64,000 bases of DNA from Litoreibacter albidus. GTDB taxonomy: Bacteria > Pseudomonadota > Alphaproteobacteria > Rhodobacterales > Rhodobacteraceae. The number at the start of each line of letters is the position of its first letter. Positions within the stretch are counted from its first letter, which is position 1. The stretch spans positions 248,001 to 312,000 of the forward strand of contig NZ_FNOI01000003.1 in assembly GCF_900107015.1 (NCBI RefSeq), in the 5' to 3' direction. The position numbers were made by a program, and so were the translations under genes. Positions 18,237 to 26,938 of this stretch are shown here, piece by piece. The notes beneath the pieces were generated by a model. That model worked only from the letters and a program-made list of their open reading frames with translations. It made no database searches and had not been told where the DNA came from.

Positions 18237-19082
18237 CTATTTTCGGTGGGACGGATGCCAGAAGGTCGTGGACGCCTCAGCCAAGGCCACCACCCCGTAG
18301 AACGCTGACCCCGCAAGCGCGGCCACCACGATCTCCGCCCAAACCATATCAAGCGCCAGCTGCCCGACCGAGGTGGAAATGCGAAATCCCATCCCCATTG
18401 TCGGGGAGCCGAAGAACTCCGCAACAATTGCCCCAATGAGCGCCAGTGTTGTCGAAATTTTAAGCCCGTTGAAGATGAACGGCATCGCAGCAGGCAGGCG
18501 CAATTTGGTCAACGTCGCCCAATAGCCCGCGCCATAGGTCCGCATCAAATCGCGCTGCATCACGGTGGTTTCCTGCAAGCCCGCCACCGTGTTCACCAAC
18601 ATGGGGAAGAACACCATAACCACGACCACAGCCGCCTTGGATTGCCAGTCAAAACCGAACCACATCACAAGGATTGGCGCCGTCCCCACGATCGGCAAAG
18701 CCGCTACGAAGTTCCCCACCGGCAGCAAGCCGCGTCGCAGGAAGTCATAACGGTCAACCAGAATAGCCGCCAGAAACGCCGCCCCGCATCCGATGACATA
18801 CCCCGACAAAGCGCCCTTCAGGAAGGTCTGTTTAAAGTCGAGCCACAGGGTCGGAAGCTCGCTAAAGAACGTGGCCATAACATGGCTTGGCGCGGGCAGG
18901 ATCACCAAAGGGACGGCCAACCCGCGCACGAGCAACTCCCACGCGACCAATATGGTTAGCCCGAAGATTGCGGGCACAAGGAGGCGGATAAAGCGGGTCT
19001 CGGCATGGGGGCCGTTTGCCAACCGGGTGTTCAAGCCCCACATCGCAATCCAGATAATCAGTGCGGATAAGACCAAAATCAT
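18237..19082 (-). CDS. ABC transporter permease (SsuC/ThiX-type), second of a pair
   Basis: 281 residues with about six membrane helices and the BPD-transport inner-membrane EAA loop (GAGYWATLTKLRLPAAMPFIF). It forms the channel with the permease that overlaps its start by 4 bases. The two differ in sequence, so a heterodimeric channel is likely. It serves the importer of the pyrimidine operon. A 51-base gap separates it from the substrate-binding gene. Confidence 0.88.
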   Translation of the reverse strand: MILVLSALIIWIAMWGLNTRLANGPHAETRFIRLLVPAIFGLTILVAWELLVRGLAVPLVILPAPSHVMATFFSELPTLWLDFKQTFLKGALSGYVIGCGAAFLAAILVDRYDFLRRGLLPVGNFVAALPIVGTAPILVMWFGFDWQSKAAVVVVMVFFPMLVNTVAGLQETTVMQRDLMRTYGAGYWATLTKLRLPAAMPFIFNGLKISTTLALIGAIVAEFFGSPTMGMGFRISTSVGQLALDMVWAEIVVAALAGSAFYGVVALAEASTTFWHPSHRK

Positions 19083-19993
19083 AACAAGCCCATCCGCTTT
19101 AACGTGCGGTTCTGAAGCCAGCCGATAAGCAGGACCAAGGACGCCGCAAGAACAGCAGCAAACACCAGTGCGGACCAGATTTGCACCATCTGGCCGTAAT
19201 AGCTGCCCGTTAACATCCGCCCGCCCAAACCGCGCGCGCCACCGGCGGGAAGCTCCGCCACGATGGCCCCGACAAGCGCCGCCGCCACGCCGATCTTCAA
19301 AGACGCGAATAAGTACGGCATGGATGCGGGTAGCCTGAGTTTCCAGAACCCTTGGCTCCCCGACGCGTTATAGGTCTTCAATAGGTCCAACTGCATCGCA
19401 TCCGGTGCGCGCAACCCTTTTACCATGCCGACGACCACGGGGAAAAAGCTCAGATATGCAGAGATAATCGCCTTTGGCACCACCCCTTGAATGCCGACGG
19501 AGTTCAGCACCACGATAATCATCGGCGCAATCGCAAGTATGGGAATGGTCTGCGATGCAATGGCCCAAGGCATAACACTCATGTCCATTGCTCTGCTGTG
19601 AACGATACCGACAGCCAGCAAAATGCCCGCGCCGGTCCCTATCGTAAACCCAAGCAGCGTGGCGCTAAGCGTGATCCAGCCATGGTAAACCAGCGACCGC
19701 TTGGAGGTCACTTTCTTCAAGACAACGGTTTCCCACAAGTCCTGCGCCACTTGGTGGGGCGCTGGCAGTCGCGGGCGCTCTTGCGCGTAGGTTGCTGGGA
19801 TCGCGAAACTGTTGCGAAGAACAAGCGCCACCGCCGATGCATCACGGCGCGCGATGGGGTTGTCCGGGACCACCGTCGTCCCCGCGCGTTCCAGCCCTGT
19901 CAATGTCTCTTTCACATTCATGAAGGGGACAGCCGCATACCAAAGCGTAAAGATAGAGGCGACCACGGCCAAAACGGGAAGAACCTTAGACAT
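19079..19993 (-). CDS. ABC transporter permease (SsuC/ThiX-type), first of a pair
   Basis: 304 residues. There is an N-terminal helix (LPVLAVVASIFTLWYAAVPF), a periplasmic insertion of about 70 residues that its partner lacks, and then five to six helices with the EAA loop NASGSQGFWKLRLPASMPYLF. It overlaps the second permease (ATGA). It is separated from the ATPase gene upstream by a 263-base gap holding hairpins, so it may have its own promoter or an attenuated read-through. Confidence 0.87.
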   Translation of the reverse strand: MSKVLPVLAVVASIFTLWYAAVPFMNVKETLTGLERAGTTVVPDNPIARRDASAVALVLRNSFAIPATYAQERPRLPAPHQVAQDLWETVVLKKVTSKRSLVYHGWITLSATLLGFTIGTGAGILLAVGIVHSRAMDMSVMPWAIASQTIPILAIAPMIIVVLNSVGIQGVVPKAIISAYLSFFPVVVGMVKGLRAPDAMQLDLLKTYNASGSQGFWKLRLPASMPYLFASLKIGVAAALVGAIVAELPAGGARGLGGRMLTGSYYGQMVQIWSALVFAAVLAASLVLLIGWLQNRTLKRMGLL

Positions 19994-20063
19994 GGGCGCT
20001 GTCCTCCCCCATCATTGCTTCACAAATACCTCCCGCGGAGCGTCCGACCCTCACCCCAAGCAC

Positions 20064-20126
20064 TTGATTAAACGGGGAGCGCTTTAGGTATTTAGAAAGC
20101 AGTGATGGTAACGGGTTCTTAATCAA
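20064..20126. repeat. Inverted repeat TTGATTAA / TTAATCAA in the ATPase-permease gap
   Basis: Two perfect 8-base arms at 20064-20071 and 20119-20126, 47 bases apart, lie upstream of the first permease gene. It could be part of an internal promoter or a long-range mRNA stem. Nothing else marks a gene in 19994-20256. Confidence 0.25.
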
Positions 20127-20187
20127 AACGAGGGTAGCATCTGACTGCGGAACAGGCTGAGGAGCCGATGGCCGTAAGCGGTGATGG

Positions 20188-20255
20188 GACGCGAGAGCGT
20201 CACATTTCCTGCGCTCCGGCCCGCGTGGTCGGGGCGCTTTCTCTAAATAGCCCCG
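20188..20255 (-). terminator. Two short hairpins just after the ABC ATPase gene
   Basis: CGGGGC (20230-20235) and GCCCCG (20250-20255) form a 6-base stem right after the ATPase stop. A second perfect 5-base stem with a 4-base loop follows at 20188-20201. Neither has a T-run. They may reduce read-through into the permease genes or stabilise the upstream message; real termination here is uncertain. Confidence 0.35.
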
Positions 20256-20256
20256 A

Positions 20257-21048
20257 TTATGCATCGCTATGCCCCGCCCTTAGCCCTTCGCGCACGCGGT
20301 GGGCGATTTCTATAAACTCGGGGGAGTCGCGGATATCCAATGGGCGCTCTTTTGGAAGCGGGCTTTCAATGACATCTGAAATCCGACCCGGGCGCGGGCT
20401 CATCACGACGATCTTTGTCGACAGGTAAACCGCCTCCGGAATGGAGTGGGTAACAAAGCCGATCGTTTTATTGGTGCGGGCCCAAAGTGCCAGAAGTTGC
20501 TCGTTAAGGTGATCGCGGACGATTTCATCAAGCGCGCCGAACGGCTCGTCCATCAACAAGATATCAGCGTCAAAGGCCAGCGCACGCGCGATGGAGGCCC
20601 TTTGTTGCATCCCGCCAGACAGCTGCCAAGGGTACTTGGCTCCGAAGTCAGAAAGCTCCACAAGCTCAAGAACCCGCGCCACCCGATCGTTTTGCTCGGC
20701 CTTGGAGTAGCCCATAATCTCGAGCGGAAGCTTGATATTGCCCGCGATCGTACGCCAAGGATATAGGCCAGCCGCCTGAAAAACATAGCCATAAGCGCGC
20801 GCGCGGCGCGCTTCGTCGGGGGGCATGCCGTTTACGGTGAGTGTCCCGCCGGTCGGCGTCTCCAGCCCCGCGATGCAGCGCAAGAACGTGGTTTTGCCAC
20901 AGCCTGACGGGCCAATGAAGCTCACAAAATCGCCTTGCGCGATGTCGAGCGACACATCTTTTAACGCCTGCACAGGGGCGTCAGCCGTTTGAAACGTCAA
21001 ATCCAGCGATTTGGCGCTAATGACGGGGGTGTTTACAGGTGAGGCCAT
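20257..21048 (-). CDS. ABC transporter ATP-binding protein (SsuB/ThiZ-type)
   Basis: 263-residue ATPase of the importer. Walker A is FIGPSGCGKTTFLRC, the signature is QLSGGMQQRASIARAL, and Walker B with the following Glu-type region is DILLMDEPFGALDEI. A late switch His is in GFVTHSIPEAVYLS. The start is ATG 21048 (MASPVNTPVISAKSLDLTFQ). The in-frame extension to 21168 would overlap the small membrane gene upstream and has no fitting domain. Confidence 0.92.
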   Translation of the reverse strand: MASPVNTPVISAKSLDLTFQTADAPVQALKDVSLDIAQGDFVSFIGPSGCGKTTFLRCIAGLETPTGGTLTVNGMPPDEARRARAYGYVFQAAGLYPWRTIAGNIKLPLEIMGYSKAEQNDRVARVLELVELSDFGAKYPWQLSGGMQQRASIARALAFDADILLMDEPFGALDEIVRDHLNEQLLALWARTNKTIGFVTHSIPEAVYLSTKIVVMSPRPGRISDVIESPLPKERPLDIRDSPEFIEIAHRVREGLRAGHSDA

Positions 21049-21070
21049 CAGAGTGGCCCCGCTGCGGTGT

Positions 21071-21271
21071 TCAGGCTGCAGGCATATCCGCCGTCTGCTC
21101 CAGATCGGCCTGATCCGGCGCGGCTGAGCTGTACTTCGACCAAACCCCGCCGATTGCGAAGGCCGCAAAGATGAACATCGCGTCCGCGATGGCGATATCG
21201 TTGATCCATGTCCCTACAGCGAGCAGGCCGAGCGCCACCACCAGAAGTACTTTTGTAAAGAGAACCTGCAT
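21071..21271 (-). CDS. Small two-helix membrane protein in the pyrimidine operon (66 aa)
   Basis: 66 residues. There are two hydrophobic segments, VLFTKVLLVVALGLLAVGTW and ADAMFIFAAFAIGGVW, then an acidic tail. A good GAGG ribosome-binding site sits 7 bases before ATG 21271, and the gene fits between hydA and the ATPase gene in the same direction. The family is unknown. It may be a small subunit of the importer. The ribosome-binding site lies inside a predicted hairpin arm. Confidence 0.68.
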   Translation of the reverse strand: MQVLFTKVLLVVALGLLAVGTWINDIAIADAMFIFAAFAIGGVWSKYSSAAPDQADLEQTADMPAA

Positions 21272-21275
21272 TTAA

Positions 21276-21312
21276 AAACCTCGCTGCGTTTCCCGTTTGG
21301 AAAGCAAGGTTT
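21276..21312 (-). promoter_or_regulatory. Hairpin covering the ribosome-binding site of the 66-aa gene
   Basis: Outer arms AAACCT (21276-21281) and AGGTTT (21307-21312) and inner arms TTTCC (21289-21293) and GGAAA (21299-21303) nest into one stem-loop between hydA and the 66-residue gene. On the minus strand the second outer arm includes most of the GAGG ribosome-binding site and is followed by T residues. It could be an attenuator or a weak terminator. Confidence 0.4.
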
Positions 21313-21382
21313 CTCAGTCTATTCCGGCAATTATGTGACACGATCCGGGCATTTCCTTCATTATTGTCCATATTTGAGGCTG

Positions 21383-22846
21383 CTATACGCCGGATGGAAT
21401 GTTGAGAGGGTCGCGCTCGATCTTGCGCGGGGTGTTCAGCGATTTCCATTTGCTAAGCGCCTGAGACGCGCTCGCGAAAGCGGGTCTGCGCACGAATTTG
21501 CCGCGTCCGGGCTGCGGTTGCGAGTTTTGCCCGTAGGCCCATATCACATCACCGCGGGACAGCGTGTAGCGCGGCTGCGCGGTGACGGTCATGCCCTCGA
21601 ACACATTGTAATCAATGATAGATTTTTGAGTACTCACAGCGATTTCTCGGCTGATGCTTGGATCCCAAACCACGATATCGGCATCACCGCCCACGGCTAT
21701 GCCGCCCTTCATCGGGTAGATGTTGAGGATCTTGGCAATGTTGGTCGAAGTCGCGGCCACGAATTCTTCGGGCGTGAGACGCCCTGTTTCCACGCCGGTG
21801 GTCCAGAGCATCGCCATGCGCTCCTCCAAGCCGCCCGTCCCGTTCGGGATGGCGGTAAAATTGTCGATCCCCATCTGCTTTTGCTTGTCGGAGAAGGCCG
21901 CATGGTCCGTCGCCACGACCTGCAAGGAGCCGGACGACAGCCCCGCCCACAAGGACGCCTGATGCTCTTTGGAGCGGAACGGCGGCGACATCACGCGGCG
22001 CGCGGCGTATTGCCAGTCCTTGTTGAAATACTCGGTTTCGTCCAGCGTCAGGTGCTGGATCAGCGGCTCCCCGTAGACGCGCATACCCTTCTGGCGAGCG
22101 CGCCGGATAGCTTCATGGGCCTGCTCGCACGACACATGCACGATGTAGAGCGGCGAACCTGCCGCGTCCGCGATCATAATCGCGCGGTTGGCCGCTTCGC
22201 CCTCCACCTCTGGGGGGCGCGAATAGGCGTGACCTTCGGGGCCGGTGATGCCCTCGGCCAGATACTTTTGTTGCAGCTCCTGCACGATGTCGCCGTTCTC
22301 GGCGTGCACCAAGGGCAATGCGCCGAGCTCCGCGCAGCGCTTGAAAGAGGCGAACATCTCGTCGTCCTCGACCATCAACGCGCCCTTATACGCCATGAAA
22401 TGTTTAAAGGTGTTGATGCCGCGCTCCTTAACAACGGCCTCCATCTCATTGAAAATATTCTTATTCCAGCCGGTGATAGCCATATGGTAGGAGATGTCGG
22501 TGCAAATCTGGTCGCGGGACTTGCGATCCCAATCGTCTATTGCCGACAGCAAGGAGCCGTCCTCCCCCGGAAGGCAGAAGTCCACCAGCATCGTCGTGCC
22601 ACCCGCCGCGGCCGCGAATGTGCCAGACTCGAATGTTTCCGCCGCCGTGGTGCCCATGAATGGCATTTCAAGGTGGGTGTGCGGGTCGATGCCGCCGGGG
22701 ATCACATAGGCGCCAGAGGCGTCGATCACCTCATCCCCCGTCAGGTTTTCGCCGATTTCGGCGATCTTTTCGCCTTCGATTAACACATCTGCCGTCCAGC
22801 TTCGATCTGCCGTGACGATTGTGCCGCCCTTGATGACTTTGCTCAT
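21383..22846 (-). CDS. hydA: Dihydropyrimidinase / D-hydantoinase
   Basis: Zinc amidohydrolase that opens 5,6-dihydrouracil or dihydrothymine to N-carbamoyl-beta-amino acids, the second step of reductive pyrimidine degradation. It has 487 residues. The metal motif GGIDPHTHLEMPFMG gives H56 and H58. K154 in MAYKGALM is the lysine expected to be carbamylated. Further metal His residues lie in LVHAEN and YIVHVSCEQA, and the Asp in VATDHAAFS. A GGGAG site precedes ATG 22846. Flanking preA/preT and the amidohydrolase complete the pathway. Confidence 0.94.
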   Translation of the reverse strand: MSKVIKGGTIVTADRSWTADVLIEGEKIAEIGENLTGDEVIDASGAYVIPGGIDPHTHLEMPFMGTTAAETFESGTFAAAAGGTTMLVDFCLPGEDGSLLSAIDDWDRKSRDQICTDISYHMAITGWNKNIFNEMEAVVKERGINTFKHFMAYKGALMVEDDEMFASFKRCAELGALPLVHAENGDIVQELQQKYLAEGITGPEGHAYSRPPEVEGEAANRAIMIADAAGSPLYIVHVSCEQAHEAIRRARQKGMRVYGEPLIQHLTLDETEYFNKDWQYAARRVMSPPFRSKEHQASLWAGLSSGSLQVVATDHAAFSDKQKQMGIDNFTAIPNGTGGLEERMAMLWTTGVETGRLTPEEFVAATSTNIAKILNIYPMKGGIAVGGDADIVVWDPSISREIAVSTQKSIIDYNVFEGMTVTAQPRYTLSRGDVIWAYGQNSQPQPGRGKFVRRPAFASASQALSKWKSLNTPRKIERDPLNIPSGV

Positions 22847-22938
22847 GTGCGTCTCCCTTCAGGTCTGTCGGTCCGCGCGTGTCTTGCTGCCGCGCTTGGT
22901 GTTATATGTGCCGGACGTCGCGATTATGCTTTGCCCCG

Positions 22939-23634
22939 CTATTTTCGTTTTATCGCGAAATCGCTGCGCTCCGCCCCAGAGCTGCGCAGGATGAACATGT
23001 CGATCAACACCGCATTTTGGTCGATGGAATAGACCGAACGGCGGGTTTCATTCGGCACGCCCGCGTTGTTCGCTTTCGGGTCAAGCACAGTGGTGGAGCG
23101 CCAGACGCCCCCTTCTTCCGTGGTTTTGGTGATCAGCGACACCGCAGATCCGTCGCGCGCGATGGCTTTGTAACGGCATGTCCCCAGCACCCCAAAGCAA
23201 TCATGCGGCGCGTATTTGGTCACATCACCGGTGATATTGGAGCTGGTAGAGCGGAACCGGTTATCAGCGGTGAGGCCCACGGGAATAAACAGTTGGTTCC
23301 CGCGAACACGGATGCTGGATTTTCCCATCGCTTCGGAGAGAACCTGCGCAATGTCTTCCAAGTTTTCGGCCTCAGGAAGGGTCATAACCATCTGACCGTT
23401 ATAGGTATATTTAGAATTGCTGCGCTTGCGCGATGTCAGCGACATGGTGACCGGCACTGGCACGCCTTCGTTGACCAGCGCAAAATTATAGCGCACGCCC
23501 GAGGGGGGCGAGATCGCGTTCAAATCAACCTCCGCCCCAATGCCGGGGCGTATTTGGATCGGATCACGGGGCGCACTACATCCAGCGACCACGAGACCCG
23601 CAAGCAAAATGCAAATGGCGTTGAGTTTGATCAC
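22939..23634 (-). CDS. Lipoprotein of unknown function within the pyrimidine operon
   Basis: 231 residues. The start is GTG 23634, overlapping the TGA of the amidohydrolase gene (GTGA), with GGAGG 8 bases upstream. The N-terminus IKLNAICILLAGLVVAGC is a lipoprotein signal with the lipidated Cys at residue 19. The mature part is rich in beta-type sequence with two Cys (HDCFGVLGTC). Longer in-frame starts lack a signal peptide. The family is not recognised. Its coupling to a cytoplasmic hydrolase gene is odd, as no step of the pathway needs an envelope lipoprotein. Confidence 0.72.
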   Translation of the reverse strand: MIKLNAICILLAGLVVAGCSAPRDPIQIRPGIGAEVDLNAISPPSGVRYNFALVNEGVPVPVTMSLTSRKRSNSKYTYNGQMVMTLPEAENLEDIAQVLSEAMGKSSIRVRGNQLFIPVGLTADNRFRSTSSNITGDVTKYAPHDCFGVLGTCRYKAIARDGSAVSLITKTTEEGGVWRSTTVLDPKANNAGVPNETRRSVYSIDQNAVLIDMFILRSSGAERSDFAIKRK

Positions 23635-24884
23635 CCAACGACCTCCGCCGTCTCGAGCACCGCATGAAAGAGCACGTTTGTCCCCGCCTCGGCCCATTCT
23701 GGGCTAATTTCCTCGGCCTCGTTATGGCTTAGTCCGTCAACGCAAGGGCACATGATCATCGCCGTCGGGGCCACGCGGTTGATCCAGCAGGCATCGTGCC
23801 CCGCGCCGGAAATCAGGTCCATGTGGGAATAGCCCAGCCGGTTCGCGGCGTCGCGCACCGCGCTGACGCAGTTCTCATCGAACGCGACTGGGTCGAAACC
23901 GCCGACTTTCTCCAGCTCAATTTCCAGCCCCATTTCGTCGCAAATGACCTTCGCGCCTGTGGCCAGCCGTTGCTCCATGTCTTCGATGACGTCCAACTCG
24001 GGGGAGCGGAAGTCGATGGTGAACACCACCTTGCCCGGTATGACATTGCGCGAGTTTGGGTAGACGTCGATGTGGCCCGCCGCCCCCACCGCATGCGGCG
24101 CGTGAGACCACGCGATTTCATCGACAAGCTTCAGCACTTTCGCCATGCCCAGCCCCGCATTCTTGCGCATCGGCATGGGCGTGGAGCCTGTGTGGCTGTC
24201 TTTTCCGGTGATCGTCACCTGCGTCCAGCTTAGGCCCTGCCCATGGGTAACAACGCCGATGTCTTTCTTCTCGGCCTCTAGGATCGGGCCTTGTTCGATG
24301 TGCAACTCGAAGAACGCGTGCATCTTGCGTGCACCGACCTCTTCCTCGCCGCACCAGCCGATGCGCTTCAACTCATCCCCGAAAAGCTTACCCTCCGCGT
24401 CTTCGCGCGCGTAGGCCCAGTCTTGCGTGTGGATGCCCGCAAACACACCGGACGACAGCATCGCGGGGGCGTAGCGCGTGCCCTCCTCATTGGTGAAATT
24501 GGTCGCAACAATCGGGTGTTTCGTCTTGATGTTCAGGTCGTTCAGGGTGCGGATAACCTCTAGCCCGCTGAGGACACCCAAGACCCCGTCATACTTCCCG
24601 CCCGTCGGTTGCGTATCAAGGTGGGAGCCTATGTAGACCGGCAGCGCGTCGGGGTCCGTCCCCTCGCGGCGGGCAAACATGTTGCCCATCTGGTCAAGGC
24701 CCATCGTGCATCCGGCGTCTTCGCACCAGCGCTGAAACAGGGCCCGTCCCTCGCCGTCTTCATCTGTCAGGGTTTGACGGTTGTTGCCGCCCGCAACGCC
24801 CGGCCCGATCTTGGCCATGTCCATCAGGCTGTCCCAAAGACGTGCGCCGTCGATCTTCATATTTTCGCCAGGTGCTGCCATCAT
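23631..24884 (-). CDS. M20-family amidohydrolase, probable beta-ureidopropionase / N-carbamoyl amino acid hydrolase
   Basis: Zn/Mn-dependent hydrolase (HyuC/PydC/AllC class) that would cleave N-carbamoyl-beta-alanine to beta-alanine, CO2 and ammonia, the last step of the pathway. It has 418 residues. The metal-binding signature is GSHLDTQPTGGKYDGVLG, with FTNEEGTRYAPAML and HFELHIEQGPILE-like segments following. The two adjacent ATGs at 24884 and 24881 both follow GGGGGAAG. The longer opening up to 25160 crosses the operator and the divergent gene. Allantoate or hydantoin-derived substrates are the alternatives, less likely here given preA/preT. Confidence 0.9.
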   Translation of the reverse strand: MMAAPGENMKIDGARLWDSLMDMAKIGPGVAGGNNRQTLTDEDGEGRALFQRWCEDAGCTMGLDQMGNMFARREGTDPDALPVYIGSHLDTQPTGGKYDGVLGVLSGLEVIRTLNDLNIKTKHPIVATNFTNEEGTRYAPAMLSSGVFAGIHTQDWAYAREDAEGKLFGDELKRIGWCGEEEVGARKMHAFFELHIEQGPILEAEKKDIGVVTHGQGLSWTQVTITGKDSHTGSTPMPMRKNAGLGMAKVLKLVDEIAWSHAPHAVGAAGHIDVYPNSRNVIPGKVVFTIDFRSPELDVIEDMEQRLATGAKVICDEMGLEIELEKVGGFDPVAFDENCVSAVRDAANRLGYSHMDLISGAGHDACWINRVAPTAMIMCPCVDGLSHNEAEEISPEWAEAGTNVLFHAVLETAEVVG

Positions 24885-24897
24885 TCTTCCCCCAGTA

Positions 24898-24915
24898 TTT
24901 GACCAGTCGGTCAAA
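24898..24915. promoter_or_regulatory. RutR-type operator between the amidohydrolase and rutR genes
   Basis: Perfect inverted repeat TTTGACC-agtc-GGTCAAA. The core TTGACCAGTCGGTCAA differs from the known RutR consensus TTGACCANNTGGTCAA at one position. It starts 14 bases before the amidohydrolase start codon and ends 93 bases before the TetR-family gene, where a repressor would block the catabolic operon and probably its own gene. Confidence 0.75.
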
Positions 24916-25008
24916 GGAAGGCTAACAGTGGTCATGAAGCTGTCAAGGATTCCCCTTGGATATTTCGCCGGAACACGCGGCAACTGCTTAAGGAAGAGGC
25001 ATTTATTC

Positions 25009-25629
25009 ATGCCAGACGGATCGAAGACAGACCGCCCGCGCACCCGCATCCAGCAGCGCAACCGCGACCTTATTGCGGAGGCCGCACTAGAGGTCTTCTC
25101 GACCCACGGATTTCGCGGCGCGACCTTGGACAATATCGCCTCCGAAGCTGGCCTGTCCAAGCCGAACCTGCTGTATTATTTCCCGTCAAAAGAGGCCATT
25201 CATACCCAGTTGCTCAGCACGCTGATGGACACTTGGCTAGACCCTTTGCGCGCCCTTGATGCGCAGGGCGACCCGATCACCGAGCTGTTGGCCTACGTGG
25301 AGCGGAAGCTGGAAATCAGCAGATTGTACCCGCGTGAAAGCCGCCTCTTTGCCAACGAGATTGTGCAAGGCGCACCGCGCATGCTGACGTCGCTAGAGGG
25401 GGAGTTAAAGGATCTGGTCGATGAGAAGGTTGCGATTATCCGTGATTGGGCGGATCAGGGCAAAATCGCCAAGGTACATCCGTACCACCTGATATTCTCG
25501 ATCTGGTCGCTGACCCAGCACTATGCCGACTTCGATGTGCAAGTGCGGGCGGTGTTGGGAGGCGAGGAACCCTTTGACGAGGCCCCCGCCTACCTAAGAG
25601 AAGTTTTCTTAAAGCTCTTAACGCCTTAG
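25009..25629 (+). CDS. rutR: TetR-family regulator, RutR-like
   Basis: 206 residues. The N-terminal TetR helix-turn-helix (about residues 20-60) contains TLDNIASEAGLSKPNLLYYF, a strong match to RutR-like repressors that sense uracil or thymine. The C-terminal ligand domain has RLYPRESRLFANEIVQGAPR, also typical of RutR. The start is ATG 25009, with AAGGAAGAGG about 9 bases upstream; longer in-frame starts enter the divergent gene. It is flanked by pyrimidine genes, and two RutR-type palindromes are nearby, which supports the name. Convergent with preA, 3 bases apart. Confidence 0.88.
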   Translation: MPDGSKTDRPRTRIQQRNRDLIAEAALEVFSTHGFRGATLDNIASEAGLSKPNLLYYFPSKEAIHTQLLSTLMDTWLDPLRALDAQGDPITELLAYVERKLEISRLYPRESRLFANEIVQGAPRMLTSLEGELKDLVDEKVAIIRDWADQGKIAKVHPYHLIFSIWSLTQHYADFDVQVRAVLGGEEPFDEAPAYLREVFLKLLTP

Positions 25630-25632
25630 CGG

Positions 25633-26937
25633 TTATTCCGCGGCGCATGCCCCCGGATTGTTGGGGTGCGTCGTCCAGTTGGCGTATTCCTCTTGCACCA
25701 CTTTGCCCGTGCGCGGATCGACCTCGCCCGCCGCCATTGGCAGCATCGAGATGCAATCCTCAATCGGGCAGACATCTACGCACAAGTTGCAGGCGACGCA
25801 TTCGGCGTCGATCACCTCGAACACGCGGTCCGCTGACATGGAAATCGCTTGGTGCGATGTGTCCTCGCAGGCGGCGTAACAGCGTCCACATTTGATGCAG
25901 GCGTCTTGGTCGATCTTGGCCTTGGCCACGTAGTTGAGATTCAGATACTGCCAGTCGGTGACGTTCGGCACCGCCCTGCCAACGAAGTCTTGCAAGGACG
26001 TGTAGCCCTTCTCGTCCATCCAATCGGACAGGCCGGAGATCATTTCTTCGACCACTTTAAACCCGTAGATCATCGCCGCCGTGCAAACCTGCACGTTGCC
26101 ACAGCCCAAGGCCATGAATTCCGCCGCGTCGCGCCACGTGGTCACACCGCCGATGCCAGAGATAGGCAGGCCCTGAGTTTCAGGGTTACGGGCAATTTCG
26201 GACACCATAGACATCGCAATCGGCTTCACCGCTGGCCCGCAATACCCGCCATGCGAGCCCTTACCGTCGATTGTTGGCTCAGGGCTCATGCTGTCGAGGT
26301 TCACGGAGGTGATCGAGTTGATCGTGTTGATCAACGACACCGCATCCGCACCGCCACGCATCGCTGCGGCTGCGGGCTTGCGCACGTCGGTGATGTTTGG
26401 CGTCAGCTTCACGATCACGGGTTTGGAGTAATACTGCTTACACCAGCGCGTGACCATTTCGATGTATTCGGGCACCTGCCCCACTGCCGCGCCCATGCCG
26501 CGTTCCGACATGCCGTGCGGGCAGCCGAAGTTCAGCTCAATCCCGTCAGCGCCCGTGTCCTCGACCAGTGGCAAGATATCTTTCCACGCCTGTTCCTCGC
26601 AAGGCACCATCAGGGAGACGATGATCGCGCGGTCTGGGTAATCGGCTTTGACTCGCTTGATTTCTTCCAAGTTGGTTTGCAACGGGCGGTCGGTAATCAG
26701 CTCGATGTTGTTGAGCCCGAGCAGGCGGCGATCCGCGCCGTAGATCGCGCCGTAGCGTGGGCCGTTCACGTTGACCACAGGCGGGCCTTCCATGCCCAAG
26801 GTCTTCCACACGACGCCGCCCCAACCGGCCTCGAAGGCACGGCGAACGTTGTATTCTTTGTCCGTCGGCGGCGCAGAGGCCAGCCAGAACGGGTTCGGGG
26901 ATTTGATGCCTAAGAATTCTGTCGTTAGATCGGCCAT
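25633..26937 (-). CDS. preA: Dihydropyrimidine dehydrogenase subunit PreA
   Basis: Flavin-containing subunit that reduces uracil and thymine at C5-C6. It has 434 residues. An FMN-binding TIM barrel of the dihydroorotate-dehydrogenase type includes SNPFWLASAPPT-like start residues and ELNFGCPHGMSERGMG. A C-terminal ferredoxin region has two 4Fe-4S motifs, CIKCGRCYAAC and CVACNLCVDVCP. It starts 1 base after preT ends. The two form the NADH-dependent reductase of the reductive pathway. Confidence 0.95.
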   Translation of the reverse strand: MADLTTEFLGIKSPNPFWLASAPPTDKEYNVRRAFEAGWGGVVWKTLGMEGPPVVNVNGPRYGAIYGADRRLLGLNNIELITDRPLQTNLEEIKRVKADYPDRAIIVSLMVPCEEQAWKDILPLVEDTGADGIELNFGCPHGMSERGMGAAVGQVPEYIEMVTRWCKQYYSKPVIVKLTPNITDVRKPAAAAMRGGADAVSLINTINSITSVNLDSMSPEPTIDGKGSHGGYCGPAVKPIAMSMVSEIARNPETQGLPISGIGGVTTWRDAAEFMALGCGNVQVCTAAMIYGFKVVEEMISGLSDWMDEKGYTSLQDFVGRAVPNVTDWQYLNLNYVAKAKIDQDACIKCGRCYAACEDTSHQAISMSADRVFEVIDAECVACNLCVDVCPIEDCISMLPMAAGEVDPRTGKVVQEEYANWTTHPNNPGACAAE

Positions 26938-26938
26938 C

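Noticed and set aside
20064-20126. TTGATTAA/TTAATCAA pair as an FNR-type site
   Set aside because: The half-sites are 47 bases apart, whereas an FNR box needs a 4-base spacer.
21335-22783. 482-codon open frame opposite hydA
   Set aside because: It is Arg/His-rich with no domain and covers nearly all of a clear dihydropyrimidinase gene.
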